A program made the translations under genes and the position numbers. The notes under the pieces are model-generated. The model made no database searches. It worked only from the letters and a program-made list of their open reading frames with translations, and had not been told where the DNA came from. DNA of 64,000 nt from Gnetum montanum (Eukaryota > Streptophyta > Gnetopsida > Gnetales > Gnetaceae), in the NCBI GenBank assembly GCA_015680685.1, contig MNCI01011880.1, positions 314,378-378,377 on the forward strand. Direction: 5' to 3'. Positions 11,977-23,276 of this stretch are shown one piece after another. Positions within the stretch are counted from its first letter, which is position 1. Each line of letters begins with the position of its first letter.

Positions 11977-12153
11977 ATGGTTGGAAGGGAAAGCTACTTA
12001 GCGATGCTGAAAAACATGAGCTGCTTCTCTGAAGATGTTGAGAAAATGGGTCATGCAAATGACAATGGTGATAATATACTCGAGTATGTAGATGATGATG
12101 ACGATGATGATTGTAATTATGGGATTCCACGTGACTATGCACCTGCTGCCTGA
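11977..12153 (+). CDS. Small acidic peptide, type B (copy B1, intact, 58 aa)
   Basis: An intact 58-codon frame, family not recognised. It starts MVGRESYLAMLKNMSCF, carries an acidic middle, then seven consecutive Asp (about residues 39-45), and ends NYGIPRDYAPAA. Type B differs from type A in its first 30 residues but keeps an xSYLxxLxNM pattern and the same tail. There is no signal peptide. The ATG is the first after a conserved TATA box, and copies B2 and B3 share it. The B2 copy differs by a single extra A that shifts the frame; B3 is truncated after about 15 residues. Single-exon structure is inferred from the short TATA-to-ATG distance. No function is assigned. Confidence 0.6.
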   Translation: MVGRESYLAMLKNMSCFSEDVEKMGHANDNGDNILEYVDDDDDDDCNYGIPRDYAPAA

Positions 12154-14195
12154 TTAGCAACATAACCAGGGTTTGCCTTTCTCTGTTTTTTTGTTTAAAT
12201 TTGGACACAACGAGTTGTGCCTTACCTTTCTCCTGTGAATGCTGGATACTACAATTCTTTTTATTTTAACTTCAAAGAATAGCTTTTGTTCTCAAGTTTA
12301 CTCCTTCGCAGACGGACATAAGTTTTTGCCCACAATTTTGATAGGATTTTGTGTATTCATGGAATAGGTTCCTGTACTACAAATCTTGTTTGGCGAAGTA
12401 ATCTTAAGGACATCCTGGCATGAGGCACCCTCTTTCACGTGTTTGGTTTTTTGGAGGGCACATGTTAGTGCTTGATTCTACGGCCAAATGCTAACGTTGT
12501 CAATGTTAGAAAATCATTTGGCTGGAGTAAGAGGCTTTCAAGACCATGTAATAAGCCTATACTTTTATGCTATTGTTCATCAATGAATGAACTTGGTTGT
12601 ATGCTTATATTATATGTGATGTGCAAGTCATTCTAAAGGAATGAATTAACCTTCCAAGCAGCTATTTCCATTGATATTATGGTGACATCCACAAAATCTT
12701 GTTATCTATGCTTTCTTTCTCTTGCATCCCTATATTTATTTTATATTTTTTGGGATCAGAAATCTACCTATAAGATGGTTAAAAATTGAAGCATTGACGG
12801 TATACCCAAATTGAAAATAAATATAGCTGTAATACCAAAACAAAATGAGCTCAACAATTTACCCCAAATTAAATAGATTGAACATTATGTGAAATTTTGT
12901 TTTTTCGAGACTTTCTATAACTAGAATCACAAACCTATGCATTAAATACTTGGAGGGTACATTAGAATTTCGTTGATTTAATTATCTTGGTGCCTTTCCA
13001 TCATTTATGGTTCGCTAATGATTGAAGTAGACAAAGGATTTGATGATAACTCATGTTGTCATTTAATGCTATTGTTTTTAAACAATTATTTTTGCCATGT
13101 CTCACATGACACATGTCTTAGCATACCTCTTGAGATTGAAGCACCCATAATTCACATGCTCTAACCAAGTGAACAATATATTGGAAAATTCAAAATCAAA
13201 ATACCAAATGTCCTTATCCAACTTAACATAACAAATGAAACTTCTAATCCAATAACTTAAAAGACAAAAGATATATAAGAAGCTTATTAAATTTTCATTA
13301 ATGAAATTCATATAATCTTATCAAGCATCAAGTATTGCACATGCCATAAATAAAAAATTTTCATTTTTTTAATTCATCATATATTACATCATTAATTCAT
13401 GGTTAGGACTTGCTTATGGGTTTATGCCAACCAAAAACTACATTTTTTCTATGATATGTAGAAATTTTGGTGGACTAGTTTCTCTTAATTATTTTATGAT
13501 TATCTTGGATTTGTCATTGGCATAAGACAAGATTTTGCAAGATATTCGTGGAATTTGTAATATCCTAGAAGCTTTTTGAAAAGAAATTAAGTTAAAATAT
13601 TATAGTTATGATGAAGTTTTCTTAATTGGTAGTGTGGAGTATGGATATTTGAAATGCCTTGGTATGCATGTAATATAATCAATGTTTAAAAAGTAAGAAA
13701 ATTAGCCATATCAGCAACTTAGTTTTTTTTTTTTTTTTTTTTTAAGAGTTATATCAATTAGTCAAAAATTAGTTGTTAATAAGTCAACGTAAAAAAATCA
13801 CAAATTACTTCATATTAATATGAAGTTGTAACTTGTAATATCAAAATAAAACATAAAGAAAACCATATAATAGAGCACCAATATCTTATATACATTATCA
13901 TTAGATTTGGAGCATAAATGATTTAGGATATGCTTTGGAATAATAGATTATTTACCCTTTTTTTTCTTTGGGAAATATACAACATTTGTAAACTCTAAAA
14001 CATAGATTGTTGGGTAGCATGGCTTACTGATTTATTGTTTATATTTAAACATTCTAGGACTCTTAGTCTACGAATATACCTCTAGCTATCATGATTAAAA
14101 TTTTGATCAATGCCAACATTTTGAACCTAAGTTACCAATTCTTTAAAAAAAGAATATTTCTACTATAAATTGTATGTATTTTTATTTTCCATATA
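12154..14195. other. Downstream flank of copy B1 and AT-rich spacer
   Basis: 12.15-12.6 kb matches the flank after copy B2 (55.27-55.75 kb). The rest is AT-rich, with a poly-T run at about 13723-13743. No gene or element ends seen. Confidence 0.55.
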
Positions 14196-14705
14196 ATTTT
14201 TAATTTTTAACTAGACAATCTACACTTTACAATTTTCTTTATGCCACATTTTAAGGAATGTTTGTCAAGCCAATTTGTTGGGAGTCAAACGAAAAATGAG
14301 GTGGCAACAATTAATTACCACTATCTCAAACGCACCCACGCACACGCACACACACGTGTTGTAATTTTTTTATGAGTTTTAATTTATAATCAAATAGCAC
14401 CTAAGGGTATAGCGTAATGGTCAAGACACTCACCTCTCAATTGGGAAGTTGTAAGTTTAATTTATGCCTTGTTTATGGGTTCAACAACAATGGAGTAGCC
14501 TTACGGTAGGACACTCTTTGTTAGTAGGTCTCATTTATCCTATTGTGATAAAGGGGTTTTGCTACTAACCCCTATGTCTATTTCTTTGAAAAAAAATTCT
14601 GACCAAACAAGCTACACTTTCATTTGCTTTATGGCACATTTGAAGGAAAGTTTGTTGGGCCAACTTGCTATGAGTTGAAAAACATAAGGTGGTAACTAGT
14701 TGTCA
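14195..14705. repeat. Local direct repeat of about 110 bp flanking a SINE-like copy
   Basis: 14205-14310 and 14595-14700 share 'ctacacttt', 'ctttatgccacatttt.aaggaa.gtttgt', 'gggagtcaaa' and 'gaggtggcaac'. The SINE-like sequence and a short CA-rich tract (14330-14357) lie between them. Confidence 0.65.
14400..14600 (+). mobile_element. tRNA-derived SINE-like copy
   Basis: A pol III box-A-like 'TAGCGTAATGGTCA' (14410) is followed about 35 bp later by a weak box-B-like 'gtaagtttaattta'. The unit continues to an A-rich end ('ctttgaaaaaaaatt'). This layout is typical of plant SINEs with a tRNA head. The box B is decayed, so the copy is probably inactive. Confidence 0.5.
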
Positions 14706-15870
14706 TGGCAAAGATTAACTACTACAATTTTAAACACTACTAGTGAGATGCTCCTTAGCATGGGAACAAGCATTAGGGTACATTTCCTACCTTGTATGTG
14801 ATTCCGTAAATTCAAGTGTAGTTGTGAAGGTAGTCTAAGACCTTAACACTAAGTTATTGAGTCTAATGTTCTATGATAAGGCTATTGCTAAGACCTAACT
14901 ATTAGGAACATATTATACATCATGCATGATAATCTAATGTTAGTAGTGAGATTAATACTAATACCTATTCTTTGAATATTCTTAGGTTAAATATAAAATA
15001 TTTAGATTTTGAAATATTTGTGACATTTCTAAATTTTGGAATATTTTAAAATATTTAATTGATCAATTACCTCTACTTGACCAATTTCCTTATACCTTTG
15101 GCCTATAACATTCAACCAATTTTCCCTAAATATTAAGCAACAAGTTTTGGGAAAGTTATCATCAAATGTGGAAAGTAAGACAAAATTTTACTTAAGAGTA
15201 TATTAGAGGTAATCAACTATATTTAAAGTTTTTTATCTTATAGCTAAAATCCAAATAAGATATCACAACTTAATCAACAACCTTCATTTTGTTAACCTAG
15301 TATAGAAATTGGGAGATAAATTAACCTCCCTAGAGAAAAGTGCACATGCAAGTTAGGTAGGTTAGGAGCTCTTGAGTATGAGCAACATGTTTTTCTTAAT
15401 TTTCTTTTAACTAAATATCTAAGATAAAAGTATCATCTTATAATAAAAAGTTTGTATGATTTATTTTTGTTGTATCTAATGGTGCTTAATCACTTCATTG
15501 AATGTATATTTATTTTTCATGAGATGAATGTATTACATAGTTGATCAATCATTTTTGACCTATGAATGTAATAAGATTCTCAATTTTAGTATTAAATGAT
15601 ATTTCTTACTAAAAGGGTTCTAACTCCTACATTTTAATGCAAAAAGCTCCAAGTAGTTGAAAAGGAACCTAGGATGGAAGGTAATATTATTCTAAAGTAG
15701 AGAAATATTTTAGAATTTAAAAATAATTTTTGTATATTTTGTGTTTTTGTAAAATTGGAATTACATATGACTTTTGGATATTTGAGCCATATACTTATTT
15801 TTGTAAATAGATAATAAAATATTATAAAAGGAACATCATTCGAAGCCACATTGCTCATTTTGATAAGCAG
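14706..15870. other. AT-rich spacer
   Basis: I see no gene, no terminal repeats and no recognisable element in this stretch. Confidence 0.5.
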
Positions 15871-15980
15871 AGTTGTAGATGAGCAAAAGCCTAACCTCTT
15901 CAAGTGGTTGTGCCCATGCTTGAACCCAAGCCTTTAGCTTAAGAAGCACGTAACTTACTATCACTCTAAAATATTATAGT
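15870..15980 (-). mobile_element. SINE-like fragment, minus strand
   Basis: Read on the minus strand it has a box-B-like 'GGGTTCAAGCATGGGCAC' preceded by a degenerate box A ('gtgatagtaagtta'). It matches the second copy at about 17055-17190. Confidence 0.5.
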
Positions 15981-16115
15981 TATGAAAATTTCATCTTTAG
16001 TGTTTTGTTGACAATGTCATGTGGATCATTTTCCATTTTTACGCATTGTATGTTTAGAGAAAAATAATATTATTTTAATATAAAAGAGATCACCATCTAG
16101 AGGCTTAATGCTCAA

Positions 16116-17050
16116 TGATGAAGCATCAAAGTGTCAGGTTAACGAGCCCCAGTCAATGTGGCCTCATCGACGAGTCCTTGTTGACATGGTGTTGCCCCAT
16201 CAATGAGGCCACATCAATGTAGTGATTGTTGTGTTTATGAGGCCCCATTAATGCAGCTCCACAATATAAATATGCACCCACCTGTCATGTTTATGCCATG
16301 TCTTGCCATAGGCTTAGCGAAGTTCTTGCAATTTGTTCATTTTAGAGTTAGAATATTTTCTAAGTGCCCATAGCAAAAGTTAGAAAGTGTATGGATCTTT
16401 ATTCAATCATGAATGTAGGTAAGCACAACGATGTGAACATTAATAAAGATGAGCCTTTTGATCAAACCTTGTAACACTTGGAGATATATTAATTATTTAT
16501 TTATGCATTTAATGTTTTATGCGATTTCCTTTAATGCTTTAAGTAATTTATTAATTAATTAGGCTAAATTAAGCTAAGCTAAGCTAGATTAAGTACTAAG
16601 TAATTAAGCACATAAGTACGACCACTTTGAGCGTGCACATGACACTTGGTAATCCTAATAACACTTAACGTTTGGTAACCCAGCAACATTATATGTGTCC
16701 AGGATGTGTACAACAAGTGGGACTAGATGCTTACATTAGGATTAGTTAAGGTGCAGTTAGTTAGATTAAATTAGCAATTAAATTACTTCATTCCTTTCAT
16801 CCTTTGTTTTAAGCACCCAAAACATAAACCATAAAAATAATAAAATTCATATGCCTTGATTACACTTAACCATACCGTTGCATATCACAAGTGTAATTGG
16901 GACGACAACAAATGACTATTTGGGCAAGTTCACTTCCTAGAACTAGCGTACTTAGGAACTTAAGGTCTACGGAATTCAACTAAATTGTGTGTGAATGCTT
17001 ATAATTCATATGGTTAAGTGTAGGGTATACTTGCTACTTATCACTCATCA
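16116..17050 (+). repeat. Solo LTR of the same superfamily
   Basis: It starts TGATGAAGCATC and ends TCACTCATCA, with a TATA box in 'caatataaatatgcac' (about 16264). The second half aligns with the R-U5 part of the LTRs of F and D ('gtgtccaggatgtgt', 'attcaac.aaat.gtgtg', 'catatggttaagtgtaggg'). No internal region is attached on either side. The 5-bp flanks ('ctcaa' and 'tgcca') do not match, so it may derive from recombination between different copies. Confidence 0.7.
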
Positions 17051-17054
17051 TGCC

Positions 17055-17195
17055 AAGGTGAAGTCTTAGGAGTGTCAATTGATTAGTGAAAGCATAACCT
17101 TTTTGAAGTGGCTACACCTAAGCTCAAACCCAGGTCTTATGACTTGAGAAACAAACACCTTACCATCACTCCAAGCAATTGTCCCTATATATTAT
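17055..17195 (-). mobile_element. SINE-like copy, minus strand
   Basis: The reverse strand reads 'gagtgatggtaaggtgtttg' (box-A-like) then 'cctgggtttgagcttagg' (box-B-like) and 'gtagccactt', matching the fragment at 15870-15980. Confidence 0.5.
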
Positions 17196-17371
17196 TATTT
17201 TAATTTTAAATATTATATTTTAAATATAGTTTAAGCCTAAATAACCTTCTTGTTAAAAATTTTTAAGGTCAAATAAGCATCATTAAGATCATCTTTTTGT
17301 GCATCTTCCATTTTGTAATTTATTTTATCTTCAATTTATATATTTTATTATTCAATTTAATATATGATCAT

Positions 17372-18246
17372 TGATGAGTCATGAATTGGTCGACCCCAAT
17401 ATTGGATATTCAATATCGAGGCTTGAATATCGAATACACGATATTGAGTCCCAAGAAATGATGTCAAATATCTGATATTGCCTCTTTCGTGCTAGCCTAT
17501 AAATACATCACTTGGGTGCATGGTTGAGATGTAGAAAGAATAGTTTTAGTTCTCAATTTTTTATAGTCTTTCTTAGATTTCTGCATTCAAGTTTTGTTAT
17601 TCCCAGTGCATGCCCACAGTGTGATGTTTTTAATTGTACAGCACCTTTGTTTGAGTGTGACGTACTTGGACATATTACATGACTAGAAATAAAGATTGAG
17701 ATTACTTCCATCATTGCCACATTCACTAAGATTTATTATTGCTTTAATTATTTAATTTTTTAATTATTTACTATTTTCTTTAGTTAATGTTTCCATTTAT
17801 TAGTATTTACTATTCCTGTTATTAAGCAAAATGAGTACAACTTAATCATAAGTGCTTAAGTGTAGAGTTTGGCACACCTAGTGACGTATGTTTGGCAATC
17901 CTAGCTATAGTTACATGAAGTCCAAAGCATGTATAGATGATTAGGAATGGATACTTATTGCACATAGGTGAGTTTAGGTTTTACTTTCCATTGTTCATTA
18001 GCTTAATTAATTTATCTCTTTCTTGTCATTAGGAGCAACATAGGATTAGATAACATCATATGCCTCACTTTGGACTAAATCATACATGACGAAGCTACCA
18101 CTAGTCCAAGTGGGAAGACATCGAACTACAATCAAAGCATAACGATCTAGATGCCACAACTAGTCCCATCCATGGAATTCGACCGAATCATGTGTAAACA
18201 CTTGTGATTCGTATGGTTGGGCATAGGGGTACCTTGTTGCTCATCA
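17372..18246 (+). repeat. 5' LTR of element D
   Basis: TGATGAGTC...TCATCA, TATA box TATAAA at 17498-17503. The 120 bp before the TATA box hold repeated (G/A)ATAT(C/T) motifs. The 3' LTR has about 30 bp more in this motif region. Confidence 0.9.
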
Positions 18247-18247
18247 T

Positions 18248-18265
18248 TGGCACCGTTTCTGGGGA
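18248..18265 (+). other. Primer binding site of element D (tRNA-Asp type)
   Basis: TGGCACCGTTTCTGGGGA lies one base after the LTR. It matches 15 of 18 bases of the tRNA-Asp 3'-end complement used by Athila-type elements (TGGCGCCGTTGCCGGGGA, from general knowledge). Confidence 0.8.
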
Positions 18266-18326
18266 TAAAGGTATTAATGATATATCCTTTAGAAAATATT
18301 AAATCACACATCATAAGCCAATAACA

Positions 18327-20750
18327 ATGTCTCTTCCAAAAGGAAGTGATAATGCACTATATAAAGAAAACATTCATTGGAGAACTAATGAGATATATTG
18401 TGAGGAAAATTGGAGTGACCAATCTTGTGTAGGGGTTTCTTATGTTCATGACCACCCTAATGACACTCAAAGCTACAGTCACCTAAGGCAAAAAATCTTA
18501 GAGGAGATGATGTAAGTCCTAAATTAGGGAAGGCCTCAAGGCTTAAGACCTCCTCGAAATTAAGAAATAATAAATCAATGGATCTTGGGGACCATCATAG
18601 AAGTCATGGCAATCCTTCCAATTCCTCATCTTCCTCTTTCTTTTCAACATCTAGTTCTAACGAAGATGAATGTAGGTGTGAAGATAAAGCTCCACTAAAG
18701 GATCAGAATAGAAACAAAAATCAAACCTGTAAGAACACTCATAGTCATCAACACAAACATAGACAAAATTGTCACAATCAACCAAATAGAGATTTTCATC
18801 ACAGCATGTCTGACGACGATGAATCCTTGTTGGCCACTAAGAGCCTAATGCAAATCACAAAGGCAATTAAGATATCTCGTCAGCATCGCAAAGAGAGTCG
18901 CCTACCCAAGCTTCATATGAATAATATCCCTAAATTTTTAGGAGGCTATGATTCAAATCCACAACATCATATACAACCTTCCATGATGCTTGTGCCTGGT
19001 ACAACATTGAAAGTGGGTGGAAAAAGCTTAAGCTCTTTTGTAGAATGTTGATTGATAGAGCCAAAGTTTGGTATAGATTGTTAGAACCATATTTAATCCA
19101 ATAATGGTCCACAATGCCAGAACTCTTCAATGAGAAATACCAAATCTATGCAAGGGTGTCCAACTTAAAGAGACAAATCCCAAGGATGGAAGCAAGGACA
19201 ACATGAACTCTTGGACATGGCCTTAGATAAATACTATTCCCTACTAAATAGATGCCCAGACCATGGTTTCTCTGAGGAAAGGCAACTATTCCACATCATA
19301 GATGGACTTTGTAATGAAATGAAGGAGACCCTTGGGATGTATGCCCTAGGATAATTATACAAGCTACAAGCCCATCAGGTCTGAGAACTAATCGAACGTG
19401 TGGCAAAAGAAGAAGGAGAGATATGCAAATGGGAGAACATTGAGAAATATCAATGGGACCCAACTCTTCAACAAAAGGAGATCCATATCTATGGTAAGGA
19501 GAAAGAAACCACTCTCAATAAGGTGATTCCACAACAAACCTTGCCAATACAAAAGTCTATTGATGAACTTGAAGTAAAGTTTAATAGGATGTCAAAATGG
19601 ATATATAAAAACATTACAACTCTCGTTGAGACAGTTGAGGAGAGGATCATGCAAAAAAAAACTAGGTGATCACAATAAACAAAGGATACATAACCAAGAA
19701 ATAGCTAGGAACACTTTTTAGCAAATAAGAAAATGGTTGACAAAAGTGAGGCTATAGACTCAACCATAGAAGAAGATAATGGATGTCACATCTACATATA
19801 TGACCATCAGAAGGACCATTTCCCAGTCTTGTTGCATCTACATGAGTATTAGGTAGGTGTCTTAAATTTGAAGTTTGTACAGAAGCACATGCCTAAGAGA
19901 TTTCCTCTTCCACAAGATAATTATAGATAGCCCCACAACCAATTGTACCATCCTAGGAAAAATTATTACCAACCTCAACACTATCATCAATTATAGTGGC
20001 AACAATCACAATCATGGGGAAGGCCACCACCAAATCAGCCCTATCCTTCCTATCCGTCAAAATTGCATGGATATTATGTTCAACACATTGTTTCTCCAAG
20101 TAGTTCTACATCCTCTACTTCAAATCGCCACTATCACTCTCCCGAGTACCATCAACCCATGACATGTTTGAAGGGATCACCACCTTGTGCCTCTTACCAT
20201 CCATCTTACCCTCGATATTCTCATACTCCACCTTATCACATGCCACCACCAAGGACACATGAAGGTTTTGTACCACAATATTAACAAATGAATGCCACTT
20301 GTGCTACAAATGTGCATAGACATGCTGACACCAGTAGATCTCAATCGTCACATCGAAAATGTTTCTTCTTTAGAAAAGGTCATACGCTGAAGCAAAAGTC
20401 TCATGGATCTACCACATCATCCAAACCAACATAGTACCAATCTAGTGCAATATCTCCCTTTTCACCACCACCATCCTATGATCCTACACAAGGGCCACCA
20501 TCCATCATTACTCTAATTCCAAACCCAAGCAATGAATCTACAAGCTTGGGAAGATCAACAAATCCTTGCATGTCATATCATGATCGAGGATGCACTCATG
20601 GGCTAGACATCAATAACATTAACACACTTCATACCTTGATCCACCATACATTTACTAATCAAGTGTGTGATCAACAATTTATCTACCCAACCACCGCAAC
20701 ATCAACGAATACCTAGTGGCTTGGGCATGAATGATTACCAATGTTCTACA
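18327..20750 (+). pseudogene. Decayed gag of element D
   Basis: Starts MSLPKGSDNALYKENIHWRTNE (18327). Pieces in shifting frames follow: a Ser-rich, Asp/Glu and His/Asn-rich N-terminal region (18578-19051) that includes 'PKFLGGYD', a retrotransposon gag core (about 19030-19400, 'aaagtttggtatag', 'ggacatggccttagata', 'gatggactttgtaatgaaat'), a C-terminal part from 19400 and a Pro-rich tail with 'YHSPEYHQPM' (20063-20284). The nucleocapsid knuckle seen in relatives as CX2CX3HX4C has lost two cysteines ('CHIYIYDHQKDHF'). Several stops and frameshifts make it non-coding. Confidence 0.8.
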
Positions 20751-20819
20751 CATGCATGAATCTTATCTATCGACTTATTAATCCTTGTCATGGCCAAATG
20801 TTTAGTCGTGGGCATCATC

Positions 20820-22000
20820 CCCCATTCTAATATTTAGGATTCTTAAGTGTTTTTCATCTTTTTGTTTTATACTTTTTTGTCATTTTCCTATTTCTCGATA
20901 TAATTTTTCCTATTTCTTCCAATTTTTTTCTATTTGTTGTTTTCATTTTCTTTGTTATGTAATCTCACTTATGACTAAAATGATCATGTTGCTCATTGAG
21001 GTGAGGTTTTCTCTATGTTGTGAAGTCATAATGGACTGATTATTCGGACATTGAGACCACGTCATCCATCCACTCATTCCATTAATAAGAGGTTCTTACT
21101 CTAGTCATAATGATATCCTTTTTCATTATCCAATGTAAAAATAAATCCATAATCATTGTGTCTACGTAGAAGAGTGCAAAACCAAAGCAAAATGTAAGGG
21201 GTGTGACATTAACAGGATTTGTGGATTCTCTTTGGCCACTTCTGTATGTTCTATCATGTTGCTAAGGTTGTAATTATATCCTTGTAGATCTAACAAAAAA
21301 TGGAAGTAAGAATACCACAAAAATGCACTAAATAAATTTTGCGAGTCTTACTAGAAAGACATGTACTCATGCCTGAAGGTTGGCAGCTTTTTAGAACTTC
21401 CATAAAAAAAAGGATGTGCCATAAATAAGCTTTTCCCTTGGACAAAATGCCAAGTGATGTTACTCCTTGCAACCATGATAGTCTTATGGTTGTCCGCTAA
21501 CATGCTAAAACGATGTGATGTCACTGAAATGTGGTTCAAACTTGGTTTGAATCTTGAAAATAAGGACTCATGATTATTTAACCATTAATAACACATAAGG
21601 ATTTATTACGCCTATGGTAAGACACCTCATGTCCCAATTTCTGCAATCCTTTCTACCATCCATCTCATCTTATTGTCCATTTGATCCTAACCTATGATTT
21701 TGTGTAACATAGAGTTATTATCTTAAATTAGTGGTTTTAACATGTGTGTTTTGTTGCATAGGTATGCATTGCATTCAGCCCCTTTAATGCCTACAGACAT
21801 TTTTAGGTGGGGTTACATAAGGGCATCATAGGTTGGAGCTTGCTTGACATAACCACATCATTCTTAACCTTCCAAGCACTTAATTGTTGCATTTTGTTAT
21901 TTCCCCTATCATGTAACTTAATCTATCCACAAGCTTAATTTCAATGCCCTTTTTCCTACTTCTTCCAAAGCTTTTCACATCGACGACTCCACTTTCTCAT
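20820..22000 (+). other. Conserved noncoding block of the gag-type elements
   Basis: No gene. It matches, in reverse, about 29.7-30.95 kb (element A/B) and 38.65-39.65 kb (element C), and in direct orientation about 340-1100 (element F). The block starts near 'gtcataatggactgat', includes 'ggggtgtgacat' and 'gattctcttt', and ends near 'cataagggcatca'. Its position between gag and the second ORF is constant. Confidence 0.65.
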
Positions 22001-22099
22001 CCTTCTGATGCCTCAAACTAATTTTTCACTTACCCTAGAACTATGGATCTAACCTCAAATCTTCCAACCAATCACAGAGCTTCATTTTGCATGCTTATT

Positions 22100-23276
22100 T
22101 GCCCCATTTAATGCATACTCTTGGACCCCAATATCAAGTACTCAATATCAAGTGGGATGCAACGTCGGATACCTGATATTGCGTACCTGAGATCAGGTCA
22201 TACAAAACCTATATATGTAACCCCTGGAACACCATGAAAATTTTGAGGCCTCATCGATTCAGCAAAGAACTAGTGATTCAAGCAAAGCGTCGCAACAAAG
22301 CATGACATAGCAAGTTCCTTTTCAAATTAAACGTCTGTCCTACCACATTGTGCAGCATAGCACAAATGAATTCCAGAAGACAGAGTAAAGCGATGGGTGC
22401 ACAGCAGCAAGCTTTCGACCTTGCAAAATCTCTATGTTTCAAGAACCTTAACTTTTGGCATATTACGCTGCATTATACAACATGGCGTAATGCAGCGTAA
22501 TGTCAGAAAGTAATCTGCCACAAAATCAAGGACTACAAATGCCCAAGACTTCAACAAACACTTCGATTTTTTGTAAGTGCGCTATTTTACGCTAAATTAC
22601 TCTATGAAGCGTAATCTAGCGTGGTGCAGCGTAATCTAGCATGGTGGAGTGTAATACAAGCATAGACAGAAATGGCATAATGCAAGCATTAGCAATTCAT
22701 ACGACACGATATGCTCTCCAGCGTATTGTAGCGTAATCAAGAAATTACCTGTCGCCAAAGCTCCGACAAGAGCAGTTTACGCCATGTTACGCTTTAGAGC
22801 GTAAGGTGGTGTGGCACCACAAACTTCAACAACCACCACATCAAGTCAACGGCATTTTGTAAATTCAAGACACACGTCATCTAAACCACGTCTTTCTCTC
22901 AGCCCTAACCTTATAAATGCTCTAGTTGACAAAGATCAAAGGGTTGGCAAATTTTTCTCCGAAGATTAGTAGATTTTCTCTGTGGGTAATTCTTTCCTTC
23001 CATTGGCAATGTTTGGCAATTTTTAGCGAGGATTAACGAGGGAACAAGAAAAAGGATTAGTAATTACAAGAACATTGAAGACGAGTGGCAAGAGCATTTG
23101 GTCAGAAAGAGCTTTTTGACGGACATTCTGCTTCAGGACCAACCTCCTTGTATCCAGATCTACCGGAACAAGGTAGATCGACCTTTGTTTGCTTCATCTT
23201 TGAACAACTTTCTTGTTGTTGGCATGTACTTCGCTTAAATTGAAGTTCACTTGTAACCATTACATCTAATATATAT
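22100..23276 (+). repeat. LTR-like segment with a GCGTAA/TTACGC array inside element D
   Basis: Ten copies of GCGTAA or its complement lie between 22463 and 22804, followed by a TATA-like 'ccttataaatgctct' at about 22905 and about 370 bp of leader-like sequence. The layout (motif array, TATA, leader) resembles an LTR promoter. At 22140-22210 a second short stretch resembles the U3 of the family ('ccccaatatcaagtactcaatatc', 'cctatatatgtaac'). I could not define terminal TG/CA ends or a TSD; it may be a nested solo LTR or an internal promoter. It is absent from elements A/B and C. Confidence 0.4.

Noticed and set aside
11966-12208. 80-codon minus-strand frame with a His/His-Tyr run
   Set aside because: Shadow of the B1 peptide gene, whose plus-strand frame has the conserved start, TATA box and tail.
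14400-14475. Genuine tRNA gene
   Set aside because: Box A is good but box B is degenerate and no cloverleaf with an acceptor stem can be drawn; a tRNA-derived SINE head fits better.
22440-22830. CRISPR-like or satellite array
   Set aside because: The GCGTAA words are unevenly spaced, in both orientations and without fixed spacers or unit length; in a plant nuclear genome a CRISPR array is not expected.
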